A DNA stretch of 64,000 nt from positions 2,702 through 66,701 of the forward strand of contig MEHQ01002149.1 in NCBI GenBank assembly GCA_008828725.1, written 5' to 3'. A program made the position numbers and the translations under genes. Source of the stretch: Saccharina japonica (taxonomy: Eukaryota; Sar; Phaeophyceae; Laminariales; Laminariaceae). Below the pieces are notes generated by a model. It saw only the letters and a list, made by a program, of their open reading frames with translations, had not been told where the DNA came from and did not search any database. This document shows positions 46,918 to 50,382 of the stretch, in pieces (positions within the stretch are counted from its first letter, which is position 1; every line of letters starts with the position of its first letter).

Positions 46918-49662
46918 TCGCTGAGGACGTGCGCCCCCGCCCGAAAGTATTGGCTAGTAGGTATGCGGCCCGTGGTATAGTGTTCCCTTCACACGTTCGT
47001 AAATATATACTGGTACCAGGTACGTCGCCCTGCCAGCTCTAGAGGTCAGAGGGTTAGCCAGCCACAGAGGGTTGGTTCGGACGACATTCTATTTTCCCGT
47101 GGTTTCCAGTCCTGGGTGGGTGTGGCAAAAGATGACCACGTACTCCGACTATCTCCCACGAAGCAGGTACAGCAGTATACCGCATTATATACGAGTAATG
47201 AATTTCGTCCATACCAGTACCGGTAGTTTTGTCGCGACAATAAATAAATACCGGTACACAAAACATGTCACACTGTTAACACTATATAAACTTGTGTTTC
47301 ATCAGGTGTTCATGCAACAACGCGTACTGCCGAAAAAATAGTAATTATCCCAGCGGGAGGCTCAACGGGCACACTACTATCAAATACTGTGCCCCCCCCC
47401 CCTCCCACCCCCCTCCTCCCCGTCTCCGCCCTCTCCTCCCTCGATATATCTGCCCCATCGTCTTGAGAAGCCATGCACATATTATGCATACCGATATACA
47501 CCAAACGCGGAGCAGTGCGTAGTTTTGCCGAAAAAAATCTGTGTGCTGCCTGCACCTTTGGGACCTCGTTTAGTTTGGTCCCCCCCAACACGACCAATTT
47601 TTTTGACAGCCTGTGCACCAGAAACTTCCCTGCGGAGACCACAGGTGAAAACGTGAAAAACGTCAAGAAAAAAAAAAACGCGGCAAAAGTTTGCCGTCTT
47701 CTAGAGGCCATGATTTTCATTTTAATTATACTACCGCCATTGATGATGAGTGCTATCATAACGGTAAACGCTGAACACCGATCGTTGTATGATTGGTGGT
47801 GCGTTCATCGCGTTTCGTTTGCGTTTGCGTTCGGGGCTCACCCTGTTCGATCCCTGCGCCGCATTGCGCTTGACGTAGTCGATTCCGTCGTGTTTAAGAA
47901 CCCTTACTCGGTCCTGTGCAAGGGACGAGGAGCGATGTAGGAGGGACGAAAGTGAGCATCGAAAAAGGCGAGGAATGAGAAAGGAAGGACGGAAGGAAGG
48001 AAGGAAGGAGCGAAGAAAACCAACATAACCGTCCTGAATCAAGCATTACTAACGTAAACAAATAACGTCTGTGGTACTTCGCGTAGACTTAGCCTACAGA
48101 TAGATGTATGATGCAATGTGATATGCATGAACGAACGCGTGTACTGGTGTACTCGCAGGGGGGGGGGAAGTGCGTACACGAAGAGCGACAAGAAATCAGA
48201 AATCGGAAATCATTGCACATTATTAAATAGAGGGCTTCGGCGCACACACGACAGAGAGTGAGAAAACAACTCGAAGAAAACCGGGGATCACCACGGACGA
48301 TCGATCGAAGTAACCAACATACAAAATCAACAGGCAAAACATCTCAACAGCAAAGAAGGCGGAAAAGGGAAAAGAGAGAAAGAAAACGGACGAGGGGGGG
48401 GGGAAGAGAGAAATAATGTTTCGGAAACACAACGCCCAAATGAAGGTGCTTGCAGGGAGGGCCGGCGGCCGGGCGAAATCCCCTGTCTGTCTCGCAACGA
48501 CGGCGCATTTTGTGATGCAAGAATACGGCTGTCTCTCATAGATACGAACCTACACCCCGATGATTGTAAAGACGCACAGCGTGCAGTGCGATCTATCATC
48601 ATCCATCTCGCCCATGGCTGAACAAAACCACGCACACACGCAGGCTTCAAGGTGTTTACGTTTTTGACTCCTCCCCCCCCCCATCTTCAAAGGGGATGAT
48701 AATTTCCTAAAAAATAAAATATCTCCATCATCGCATGTCAAAAGTACAAAAATATGGGGAACGCGGAATCATTATCTTGAAAGCTGAAGCTAGTGCAACG
48801 AAACTTGCCCAATGTGTTCGCAGAACAAACGTGTGCATCGCGAGCGCGTAAGGGGCGGGCGGGCGGGGGGGGGGGGGGGGCGTGATCTAAGCCAACACCC
48901 GCGCCCCTTCGTGGCGGCTTCTATTTCATAGCGCACCGTGAGGCAATCCAATCGCGGTTGTTTCTATGCTCGGGTTCCTCCAGCTTTTTTCTTTGCACAA
49001 GGGGAACGCACAACATATCATACACACACAAAGGCATCATCTACTGTAGGACAGAGCTCTTCGATCGGCAACTTCCCAATCCGCGGACCCTGTGCAAAAA
49101 CTCAAAAAACAAGAGCAAGATGAAGAACTTATCGCAGGTGGGACCACAACGCAACCGACGCGGGCGCTTGCGCGCGAAGACATGCTCCCCTTGCCCGCGG
49201 GTAGCGGGGGGGGGGGGGGGGGTGCCGCGAAAGTGCACGCCCCGGAACCAAGGAAGGGATCCCTAACGAGGGCCTTTCTGCCTTTCCTGCCTGCCTGTTT
49301 AGCCTGTTCTACCACCGGGCCATCGCTTTCAGCCACTGCAATCTCGGCATCCACAACCCCCATAAAAAAGTGGGACTTTTTTGCTTGCAATTTTTTTCTT
49401 TCTGGGACGAACGCACCTTTGAACACAGGTACACGGTCCCGTTCGAGATGCCCTCCGCTGGCAAGACGTCGGTTCGTACGAGCCCGAACTTAAGAGGGTC
49501 GGAAAGAATGAGCACCACCTCCTCCTTGTTCAAGCGTCGGCACCTGGCAACGTGTCGGAAGCATCCCGGCCAGTTTTGTGCCGCGTCGTCTGCGTCTGGA
49601 GTGTCGCCGGCATTTCCGCCGGTCTTACTGCTGCTGTTGTTGTTGGAAAGCAATTGCTGCAT
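6173..49662 (-). CDS. CAMTA-like calmodulin-binding transcription activator (spliced gene, 12 exons placed)
   Basis: CAMTA proteins are nuclear transcription factors that bind DNA through a CG-1 domain and bind Ca2+/calmodulin through IQ motifs. The minus strand shows the family order: CG-1 N-terminal part (LNKEEVVLIL... then GTVYLCSK, 49417-49662); CG-1 C-terminal part (REDVVKMKV, FWRRRYAL, QLVHYLDD, 43229-44261); IPT/TIG domain split over 39609-40238 and 36871-37155; a helical segment (LNELGDTELEGLLEQM) ending at 34496; ankyrin repeats at 33323-33469 and 28989-29094; and IQ motifs at 11902-12102 and 6173-6853. Reading phase agrees across every placed junction except around 25975-26769, where a small exon is probably missing. 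The middle of CG-1 was also not found; both flanking junctions are phase 0. The start is the first ATG after an in-frame stop; an upstream exon cannot be excluded. The domain order makes the family assignment firm. Target genes and biological role are unknown. Confidence 0.85.
6640..6749 (-). repeat. Coding minisatellite (Asn-Gly-Asn repeat)
   Basis: Imperfect 15- to 30-base units built from GTTACCGTTGGAGTTGTTAC and its variants lie inside the last CAMTA-like exon. They encode alternating NGNNSNGNI and NGNNANGN blocks. Near-identical units in the same frame indicate recent expansion by slippage, so repeat number probably varies between individuals. Confidence 0.8.
7297..7336 (+). repeat. Short dispersed repeat around GATGAGTTTCGACGAAATCC
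   Basis: A 35-40 base sequence centred on GATGAGTTTCGACGAAATCC and ending ATCTCACA. It recurs in reverse orientation near 28578-28613 and 32476-32512. All three lie in introns of the CAMTA-like gene and are otherwise in unrelated sequence. Confidence 0.6.
8428..8494. repeat. 33-bp tandem duplication
   Basis: Two head-to-tail units of 33 bases beginning TGCTCGAACTCAAAAC and ending TATAACACACCT, differing at one or two positions. Confidence 0.85.
8960..9190 (+). mobile_element. SINE-like retroposon, copy 1
   Basis: Part of a four-copy family with a shared body. Hallmarks are GAGAGCGCC near the 5' end, GTCGACGAGGGAAGAA, ACCGTAGTGGGGGAGGAGGG and GACCCCGGATCTGAGTTACG, ending AATAAATGGGATGGA and then an A-run of about 26. 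A short A-tailed dispersed element without coding capacity fits a SINE. I saw no clear tRNA-like promoter. The A-tail runs to within about 20 bases of an inverted-repeat element. Confidence 0.65.
9211..9338 (+). mobile_element. Short inverted-repeat element (MITE-like), copy 1
   Basis: It begins TATTACGGTGGACCACAGTA and ends TATGGTCCCCCGTAATATT. The inner part reads AAATATTGTTAGTAAAAATA and then GTACCGTAGGTTCTATTTAC. The two ends are inverted repeats of each other and match the ends of the other family copies. It has no coding capacity. Confidence 0.65.
10918..10970. repeat. 26-bp tandem duplication
   Basis: Two units of CTTAAATAGGACGGTAGACA followed by GTAGGT, differing by one base, within intron sequence. 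Confidence 0.8.
11141..11256 (-). mobile_element. Short inverted-repeat element (MITE-like), copy 2
   Basis: It begins AATATTGACCCGGGACCATA and ends GATGGTCCCCCGCAATATT. The inner part (TACGGTACACCCAAAAACCT, then ATTTTTACTAACAATAGTTG) is the reverse complement of the inner part of copy 1, so it lies in the opposite orientation. The ends are more diverged than in the 18323 copy. Confidence 0.6.
11902..12102 (-). CDS. CAMTA-like exon: first IQ calmodulin-binding motifs
   Basis: Encodes 67 residues, HAGMSKVLAGG... then SDLSDLEDEVKVIQQNVRAW, continuing ILRCNYKSLRKAARTLQ. IQQNVRAWILR matches the IQ consensus I-Q-x-x-x-R-G-x-x-x-R with Ala in place of Gly. ARTLQ begins a second motif completed in the last exon. 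The donor is CTGCAG|GTGATT, phase 0. It is separated from the upstream exon by an intron of about 13.9 kb, the largest in the gene. Confidence 0.85.
12788..12928. repeat. Tandem duplication around GACTGACCGCCC
   Basis: Two units of about 45 bases (near 12788-12832 and 12882-12925) share the order GAGACCGC/TAGACCGC, GTTTGACC, TGACTGACCGCCC and CTA. About 50 bases separate them. The second unit runs directly into the truncated inverted-repeat element. Confidence 0.65.
12930..13006 (+). mobile_element. Short inverted-repeat element (MITE-like), copy 3, right end missing
   Basis: It starts TACGAGGGACCATCATTAAA, continues CAAATATTGTTAGTAAAAATA and stops at GTGTACCG. At that point the poly-T of a reverse SINE-like copy begins. 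The right inverted repeat is absent, so the SINE-like copy appears to have inserted into or replaced the right side. Confidence 0.6.
13007..13229 (-). mobile_element. SINE-like retroposon, copy 2 (reverse)
   Basis: The reverse complement carries the family landmarks in order: GAGCGCCTATTATAGCGGG, GTCGACGAGGGAAGAA, TAGTGGGGAGGGGGGAGAAG, GACCCCGGGTCTGGGTTACG and AAATTGGATGGAAG, then the A-tail (seen as T-run on the plus strand). It abuts the truncated inverted-repeat element on its tail side. Confidence 0.65.
13268..13340 (-). pseudogene. tRNA-like fragment (possible tRNA pseudogene or tRNA-derived repeat)
   Basis: On the minus strand there is a good B-box/T-loop core, CAGGGGTTCGAGTCTCCC, with four of five T-stem pairs. 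Upstream is a weak A-box-like stretch, GTTGTCTAGCAGTTTACC. The outer stem (ends TATGATA) does not pair with the 5' side and I could not fold a complete cloverleaf or name an anticodon. It is therefore probably a tRNA relic, not a working gene. Confidence 0.35.
14640..14703. repeat. (CTTCG)n microsatellite
   Basis: About thirteen near-perfect copies of the pentamer GCTTC/CTTCG, giving strings of Arg/Ser/Leu residues in open frames on both strands. Confidence 0.95.
15050..15255. repeat. Tandem duplication of about 100 bp
   Basis: The first unit (about 15050-15150) and second unit (about 15150-15255) share CCAAAGAGCC, AGAGTCCTTGAGC, CAGTATGATACGTAC/CAGCATGATACGTAC, CTAACGCAA and TTCAACAACCA/TTCAACAGCCA in the same order. 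They are moderately diverged. Confidence 0.7.
15840..16100 (+). repeat. GATC-rich dispersed repeat, copy 1
   Basis: It begins with AGATCATCTA-type words, passes through CATCCAACCCAAAAAACAAG and CTCCCACCCGGCAACATGAG, then ATACAGATCAGGAATCAACC, TGCCCTGAAAAATCTAGACC and GGGAATCGATCATTTG. The same landmarks occur in the same order near 17230-17520 (reverse), 53225-53465 and 56130-56422. Confidence 0.65.
16368..16482. repeat. 28-bp tandem repeat, four copies
   Basis: Four almost identical units of CGCTATCAGTAGACTACCGC followed by ACCTATTA. The near identity suggests a recent expansion. Confidence 0.93.
17230..17520 (-). repeat. GATC-rich dispersed repeat, copy 2 (reverse)
   Basis: Read on the minus strand it shows ATCATCTACAGATAGATC, AGATCCAACCCAGGAAAC-type sequence, CTCCCACCCGGCATCATGAG, CTGCCCTGAAAGATCTAGAT and CATCAAGTGGGAGC, ending CTATCCGAGG. 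The order matches copies 3 and 4, which lie in the MAP65-like gene. Confidence 0.65.
17710..17875 (+). repeat. CACCAACCAGGC dispersed repeat, copy 1
   Basis: The order is a G-run, GTACTCATGTTGTGCACGGC, GTAGTCATATGACCATAGAC, CATCCCTACAATGCCGGGAC, GGGTTTTCACCAACCAGGCA, then ATTGGGCGAGTCGCATGGAG. A reverse copy lies at 60622-60773 and a forward copy starts at 63898 and runs off the window. A fragment of the left part is at 38258-38290. Confidence 0.75.
18323..18440 (+). mobile_element. Short inverted-repeat element (MITE-like), copy 4
   Basis: The best preserved copy. It opens TTACGGGGGACCATAGTAAA and TAGGACC, with the inner part AAATATTGTTAGTACAAATA and GTGTACCGTAGGTCCTATTT. It closes TACTATGCACCCCCGTAATA. 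The ends are near-perfect inverted repeats of about 27 bases. It has no open frame of its own. Confidence 0.72.
19741..19797. repeat. Tandem duplication around CCACACCGGTGAAT
   Basis: Two units of about 29 bases, each with TACCACACCGGTGAAT followed by TCATCTGT or TTAATCTG. Confidence 0.8.
20129..20214. repeat. 43-bp tandem duplication
   Basis: Two essentially identical units of CGAGACCATTCGATAGACGC, then AGCATCGCTGGGCGTGTGCC and CCC. Near identity implies recent origin. Confidence 0.93.
20350..20465. repeat. Tandem duplication of about 63 bp
   Basis: Two units share AGATAAGAG, GGGATTGCCACCAC, GAGTACTA and TAGATG in the same order, with moderate divergence. Confidence 0.75.
22327..23247. mobile_element. 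921-bp TA-flanked TIR element, Tc1/mariner/pogo-like, non-autonomous
   Basis: The left end reads TA|CAGTAGGGGGGCCTATAT and the right end reads ATATAGGCCCCCCCACTG|TA. The two ends form terminal inverted repeats CAGTRGGGGGGCCTATATAA continuing GGCGGT, with one mismatch and one G-run length difference. They are bounded by TA on both sides, as expected for a TA target-site duplication. Inside the ends lie sub-repeats of AATAGGGCGGT and ATAAGGCGGT in both directions (22340-22515 and 23100-23235). The core (22515-23090) has short open frames, but none that I recognise as a transposase. CAGT ends and TA targets are typical of Tc1/mariner and pogo relatives, so the class call is family knowledge applied to the ends only. 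Confidence 0.7.
25975..26088 (-). CDS. CAMTA-like exon: Gln-rich linker (reading frame uncertain)
   Basis: The acceptor ATCACTCCAG precedes a CAG repeat; the donor is GAG|GTGAGA. In the Gln frame it reads a poly-Gln run, HHQQAQQGGAGG and NAGRDGGASGSMDVSE, ending in phase 0. That fits the phase-0 acceptor of the next exon at 12102. The preceding exon ends in phase 2, however, which would select a Ser-rich frame. Either an unplaced small exon lies between 26089 and 26768, or splicing uses an internal AG within the CAG-rich stretch (for example before NAGRDGG). The Gln frame is preferred because it connects downstream. Confidence 0.55.
26089..26768 (-). other. Intron of the CAMTA-like gene, possibly holding one unplaced small exon
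   Basis: A phase mismatch between the exons on either side suggests missing coding sequence here. A GC-rich stretch at about 26298-26339 (minus) follows a TCCTTCAAAG acceptor-like site and ends at GTGTG|GTGAGG. Its length, 42 bases, would not correct the phase, so it is only a weak candidate. Confidence 0.4.
26769..27600 (-). CDS. CAMTA-like exon: end of ankyrin region and long Gly-rich linker
   Basis: The acceptor CGGGTGCAG joined to the phase-1 donor gives GAC, then KLAARCNKQDMAFWLWSQI, a helical third ankyrin-like segment. More than 230 residues of Ala-, Gly-, Pro- and Ser-rich linker follow. The exon ends EQLLEDAFSNL, with the reading frame open right up to the donor CTGAG|GTGATT (phase 2). 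The opposite strand carries long spurious Pro/Arg-rich open frames over the same bases. Confidence 0.8.
27601..28988 (-). other. Intron of the CAMTA-like gene
   Basis: Contains a T-rich segment next to the acceptor (27605-27720), a G-run (27840-27860), a degenerate three-unit repeat of CGACGGGACTATTTTAC (28088, 28128 and 28196) and the reverse copy of the GATTTCGTCGAA short repeat near 28590. No gene seen. Confidence 0.65.
28989..29094 (-). CDS. CAMTA-like exon: second ankyrin repeat
   Basis: The acceptor TTTGCGTCCAG is followed by TPLHLAAMGGNLSIARQLV, then AKGATVDALDVDGMTA. The T-P-L-H-x-A-A signature makes this an unmistakable ankyrin repeat continuing the DGQ end of the previous exon. The donor CAG|GTGGGT is phase 1. 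Confidence 0.87.
29355..29790. repeat. Split tandem repeat around CAGCGGGCATCGA
   Basis: A unit at about 29358-29440 (ATGTCGACATTTGTCCACGA, CAGCAGCAACAAATGGCAG, CAGCGGGCATCGAACATCGG) is repeated with divergence at about 29708-29785. SINE-like copy 3 lies between the two units. Confidence 0.6.
29441..29675 (+). mobile_element. SINE-like retroposon, copy 3
   Basis: It carries the same landmarks as copy 1: GAGTCGACGAGGGAAGAA, CTTCTCGCGATAAACGCAAG, ACCGTAGTGGGGGAGGAGGG, GACCCCGGATCTGAGTTACG and AAATAAATGGGATGGA, followed by an A-rich tail broken by T. It is inserted between units of a local tandem repeat. Confidence 0.65.
29975..30262. repeat. Duplicated segment flanking a TATCGATA-rich palindromic stretch
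   Basis: 29980-30072 and 30176-30255 share CCTGGCATTCACGTGTTTCT/CCTGGCATCCCCGTGTTTCT, ACGCAGAT, TTGAACGAAA, CAAT, CTATCAAAT and CGAGATCGT. Between them sits a run of ATCGTATCGAAATATCG with strong self-complementarity. Confidence 0.65.
33323..33469 (-). CDS. CAMTA-like exon: first ankyrin repeat
   Basis: Encodes 49 residues: LTDLESELNALDARG leads into GYSVLHYTCLHSLGALVPVL, then LERGADVNLRTGDGQ. This is a classical ankyrin repeat (G-x-[ST]-x-L-H-x-[AT]-C, then L-L-x-x-G-A-D-V-N). CAMTAs carry ankyrin repeats at this place. The exon is phase 0 at both ends and its donor is CAG|GTGGGG. Confidence 0.85.
33470..34495 (-). other. Intron of the CAMTA-like gene
   Basis: G-rich next to the 3' splice site (33500-33560 on the plus strand), then A-rich, then C-rich (34360-34430). 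No gene or dispersed repeat recognised. Confidence 0.6.
34496..35263 (-). CDS. CAMTA-like exon: linker with conserved helical segments before the ankyrin repeats
   Basis: Encodes 256 residues from ELPEDPGHGG. GRECKIRIVERLGKISGSR resembles the basic segment found between the IPT and ankyrin regions of CAMTAs. LNELGDTELEGLLEQM followed by WMQVMGQ matches the amphipathic helix that leads into the first ankyrin repeat. Between them lie Gly/Ala-rich and Cys/Ser/Gly-rich tracts. The donor CAG|GTGAGT is phase 0. The acceptor (TTACCTGGCAG) has a weak pyrimidine tract, so the 5' edge is slightly less certain. Confidence 0.75.
35264..36870 (-). other. Intron of the CAMTA-like gene with a polypurine tract
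   Basis: Contains a GTTG/GTAG-rich stretch (35315-35450), a polypurine tract (35652-35943) and A-rich sequence near the acceptor. No gene seen. Confidence 0.65.
35652..35943. repeat. Polypurine (GGAA/GGGA) tract
   Basis: Nearly 300 bases of almost pure purine on the plus strand, built from GGAAGGAA and GGGAGGA words, ending in a clean (GGAA)n run at about 35900-35943. Such tracts give long artificial Lys/Arg/Gly or Pro/Ser/Leu open frames on the two strands. Confidence 0.9.
36871..37155 (-). CDS. CAMTA-like exon: second half of IPT/TIG domain
   Basis: The acceptor AACACCTCAG gives SDIVSPTVLRCRVPPG, then HVDIRVQV and, after a Ser-rich insertion, VDVFEYRSP. These are the later strands of an IPT/TIG fold: V-L-R-C-x-x-P for the central strand and F-E-Y for the last strand. 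The phase-0 join restores one continuous domain with the previous exon. The insertion of roughly 30 residues before the last strand is unusual. The donor is AGG|GTGAGC, phase 0. Confidence 0.85.
37156..39608 (-). other. Intron of the CAMTA-like gene
   Basis: Contains a GGGA/GCAGCA-rich stretch (37368-37600) that generates long false Ser/Arg frames on the plus strand and Leu- or Pro-rich frames on the minus strand. It also contains a fragment of the CACCAACCAGGC repeat family (38258-38290) and an inverted-repeat element (38856-38984). A plus-strand open frame at 37542-38018 reads partly protein-like (REAFRSKVLSGLLLHLCPPS) but has no recognised family. Confidence 0.5.
38856..38984 (+). mobile_element. 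Short inverted-repeat element (MITE-like), copy 5
   Basis: It opens TACGGGGGACCATAGTAAAT and AGGACC, and closes TTTACTATGGTCCTCCGTAATA. The inner part keeps GTGTGTACTGTAGGTCCCTA. Both ends match the family and are inverted repeats of each other. Confidence 0.72.
39609..40238 (-). CDS. CAMTA-like exon: linker and first half of IPT/TIG domain
   Basis: The acceptor TTTTATGCAG is followed by GLRIVDAPFRPVSP, then about 140 residues of Ser/Pro/Gly-rich linker. The exon ends with VDFSPTWDFATGGAKLLI and VVFFADRPVQ. This matches the start of the CAMTA IPT/TIG fold (D-[FY]-S-P-x-W-x-[FY]-x-x-G-G-x-K-[VL]-L-I). The donor CAG|GTGGGG is phase 0 and splits the domain. Confidence 0.85.
40239..41420 (-). 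other. Intron of the CAMTA-like gene
   Basis: Begins with GGGGA-rich purine sequence (40300-40480, plus strand), then A-rich sequence with repeated GCGAAAC words. No gene or mobile element recognised. Confidence 0.6.
41421..41815 (-). CDS. CAMTA-like exon: acidic, Asn-rich linker
   Basis: The acceptor TTGGTTTCAG joins to the preceding phase-1 exon, creating GAG (Glu) and then FEGLGVGDVNGG. The acidic stretch NTDEDMNDLFRSFLVDGEDL may be part of an activation region, which is inference from composition only. A run of ten Asn follows near 41640-41680, then Gly-rich sequence and DCEDIANSSTQ. The donor is CAG|GTGCGT, phase 0. Confidence 0.75.
41816..43228 (-). other. Intron of the CAMTA-like gene
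   Basis: Contains a 2.5-unit tandem repeat (41950-42365), a run of about 20 C (42390-42410), a G-run (42797-42812) and AT-rich sequence. No gene seen. Confidence 0.65.
41950..42365. repeat. Tandem repeat of about 150-210 bp, 2.5 units
   Basis: Units start at 41950, 42101 and 42310 with ACTGGGTGAAAACCA. They continue CCATGTTAATCT, ATGTATACGTACCGGT, TAGTGTCGCTGGCGGTTTCA and GGGTTTTATAGAGATATATC. The second unit contains an internal TTAGGGTT, and the third is truncated. Confidence 0.85.
43229..44261 (-). CDS. CAMTA-like exon: second part of CG-1 domain and long Gly/Ala-rich linker
   Basis: Follows the acceptor TTTGCCAG and opens with IREDVVKMKVNGRHAVNS, matching the CG-1 segment around TREDHxKLKV. 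FWRRRYALEP corresponds to F-x-R-R-x-Y-W-L-L and QLVHYLDDEEA to IVLVHYL. A Gly/Ser-rich insertion of about 25 residues separates these two motifs, which lie close together in plant and animal CAMTAs. Some 250 residues of low-complexity Gly/Ala/Ser/Asn linker follow. The donor is TTTAG|GTGAGG, phase 1. The Trp of the usual YW pair is replaced by Ala. Confidence 0.8.
44262..49416 (-). other. Intronic interval interrupting the CG-1 domain (about 5.2 kb), at least one exon expected
   Basis: By homology, the CG-1 stretch with the R-K-D-G-x-x-W-K-K-K core should be encoded here, flanked by phase-0 junctions. I found no minus-strand segment with that pattern. The interval has G-runs (46887-46916 and 48867-48881), T-rich acceptor-like sites and many TACCAGGTA-type words, but no other recognisable gene. 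Confidence 0.5.
49417..49662 (-). CDS. CAMTA-like exon 1: N-terminus and first part of CG-1 domain
   Basis: Encodes 82 residues, starting at the ATG at 49662. The first half is Asn/Ser/Asp-rich. The second half contains CRRLNKEEVVLIL, then KFGLVRTDVLP and GTVYLCSK. This matches the CG-1 start pattern (R-W/R-L-x-x-x-E-[IV]-x-x-I-L, then P-x-x-G-[ST]-[LV]-x-L). The exon ends AAAG|GTGCGT in phase 0. In-frame sequence upstream of the ATG runs back to a TGA just above 49790 with no earlier ATG. Confidence 0.8.
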
Positions 49663-50160
49663 ATTTAATAATCTCTGCCTTGGCTGAAGCCGCTGCTTGC
49701 ACGGGGAACGCACGTGGTGGCCTCGCAAATGAGCTTTCTTGAGGGAAGTAACACGGTGCTTTTGCCCTTTCGCGTGGAAGTAGGCTAGTAATGCTCAGAT
49801 AGAGCAGACTTGGGCGAATTGATCGAGAGCAGCAAACGCAAAAACAACACAAGAGGCAAAGCAGACTTTTGATGCTCCCTGTCCCCTCTTGAAACTCAAA
49901 ATAAGCACGCCTTGGTATTCTTGAACTCCGTGTGCTCGACGAATCGACGAATAGGGTGATAGGGTGTCTAAGTGATTAGTGATAGCTGCATAGCTGCGCC
50001 ATAGCCGGCAGGAACAACGTACGCTCATTGGGTGAAGGTAGACGCAACACTGAGTTTGCCCTGGAGGCTGTCGCCCACGGCCTTGTGCGAGCGATCGGCG
50101 GGCTCCTACCCTCAATCTTGAGGAATCGTCCGATGTTCACAGAAAGCCAACGGTTTTATT
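49663..50160. promoter_or_regulatory. Probable bidirectional promoter between two divergent genes
   Basis: The CAMTA-like start codon (49662, minus) and the MAP65-like start codon (50161, plus) are 498 bases apart and face away from each other. Both 5' UTRs and core promoters must fit here unless non-coding first exons lie further out. I see no clear TATA box. A short direct repeat, GATAGGGTGATAGGGTG, lies in the middle (about 49955). Confidence 0.5.
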
Positions 50161-50382
50161 ATGGACCGTACCAGCTTGGCTCAGCATCAGGTCAAAGCCA
50201 GCACCGGGCAGGGGCGAACAGCATCTCACTCGACTGCTGCGTCGTACGATAAGAGGTTTGGTTCCCTGGGTACCGGTGGGATTAATGGCGGTGGTGTGAA
50301 CCGCGGCAGTGGAGACGGGCAGCAGAGGTTCTCGAGCTGGATGCCCGGCAAGCTCTCAGTGTGCACACAGCAATGGCGCGAG
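50161..50382 (+). CDS. MAP65-like exon 1: start codon and N-terminal tail
   Basis: Encodes 74 residues from MDRTSLAQHQVKAS to VCTQQWRE. It is Ser/Gly-rich and probably disordered. The donor CGCGAG|GTACGTAC is a very strong match and phase 0. Family members usually begin close to the helical rod, so this tail is specific to the lineage or reflects an imperfect model. Confidence 0.6.

Noticed and set aside
49045-49089. 45-base minus-strand block GPRIGKLPIEELCPT with splice-like edges in phase 0
   Set aside because: Phase would fit between CG-1 exons, but it lacks the expected Lys-Asp-Gly and Trp features. The donor GTAGAT is atypical for this gene.
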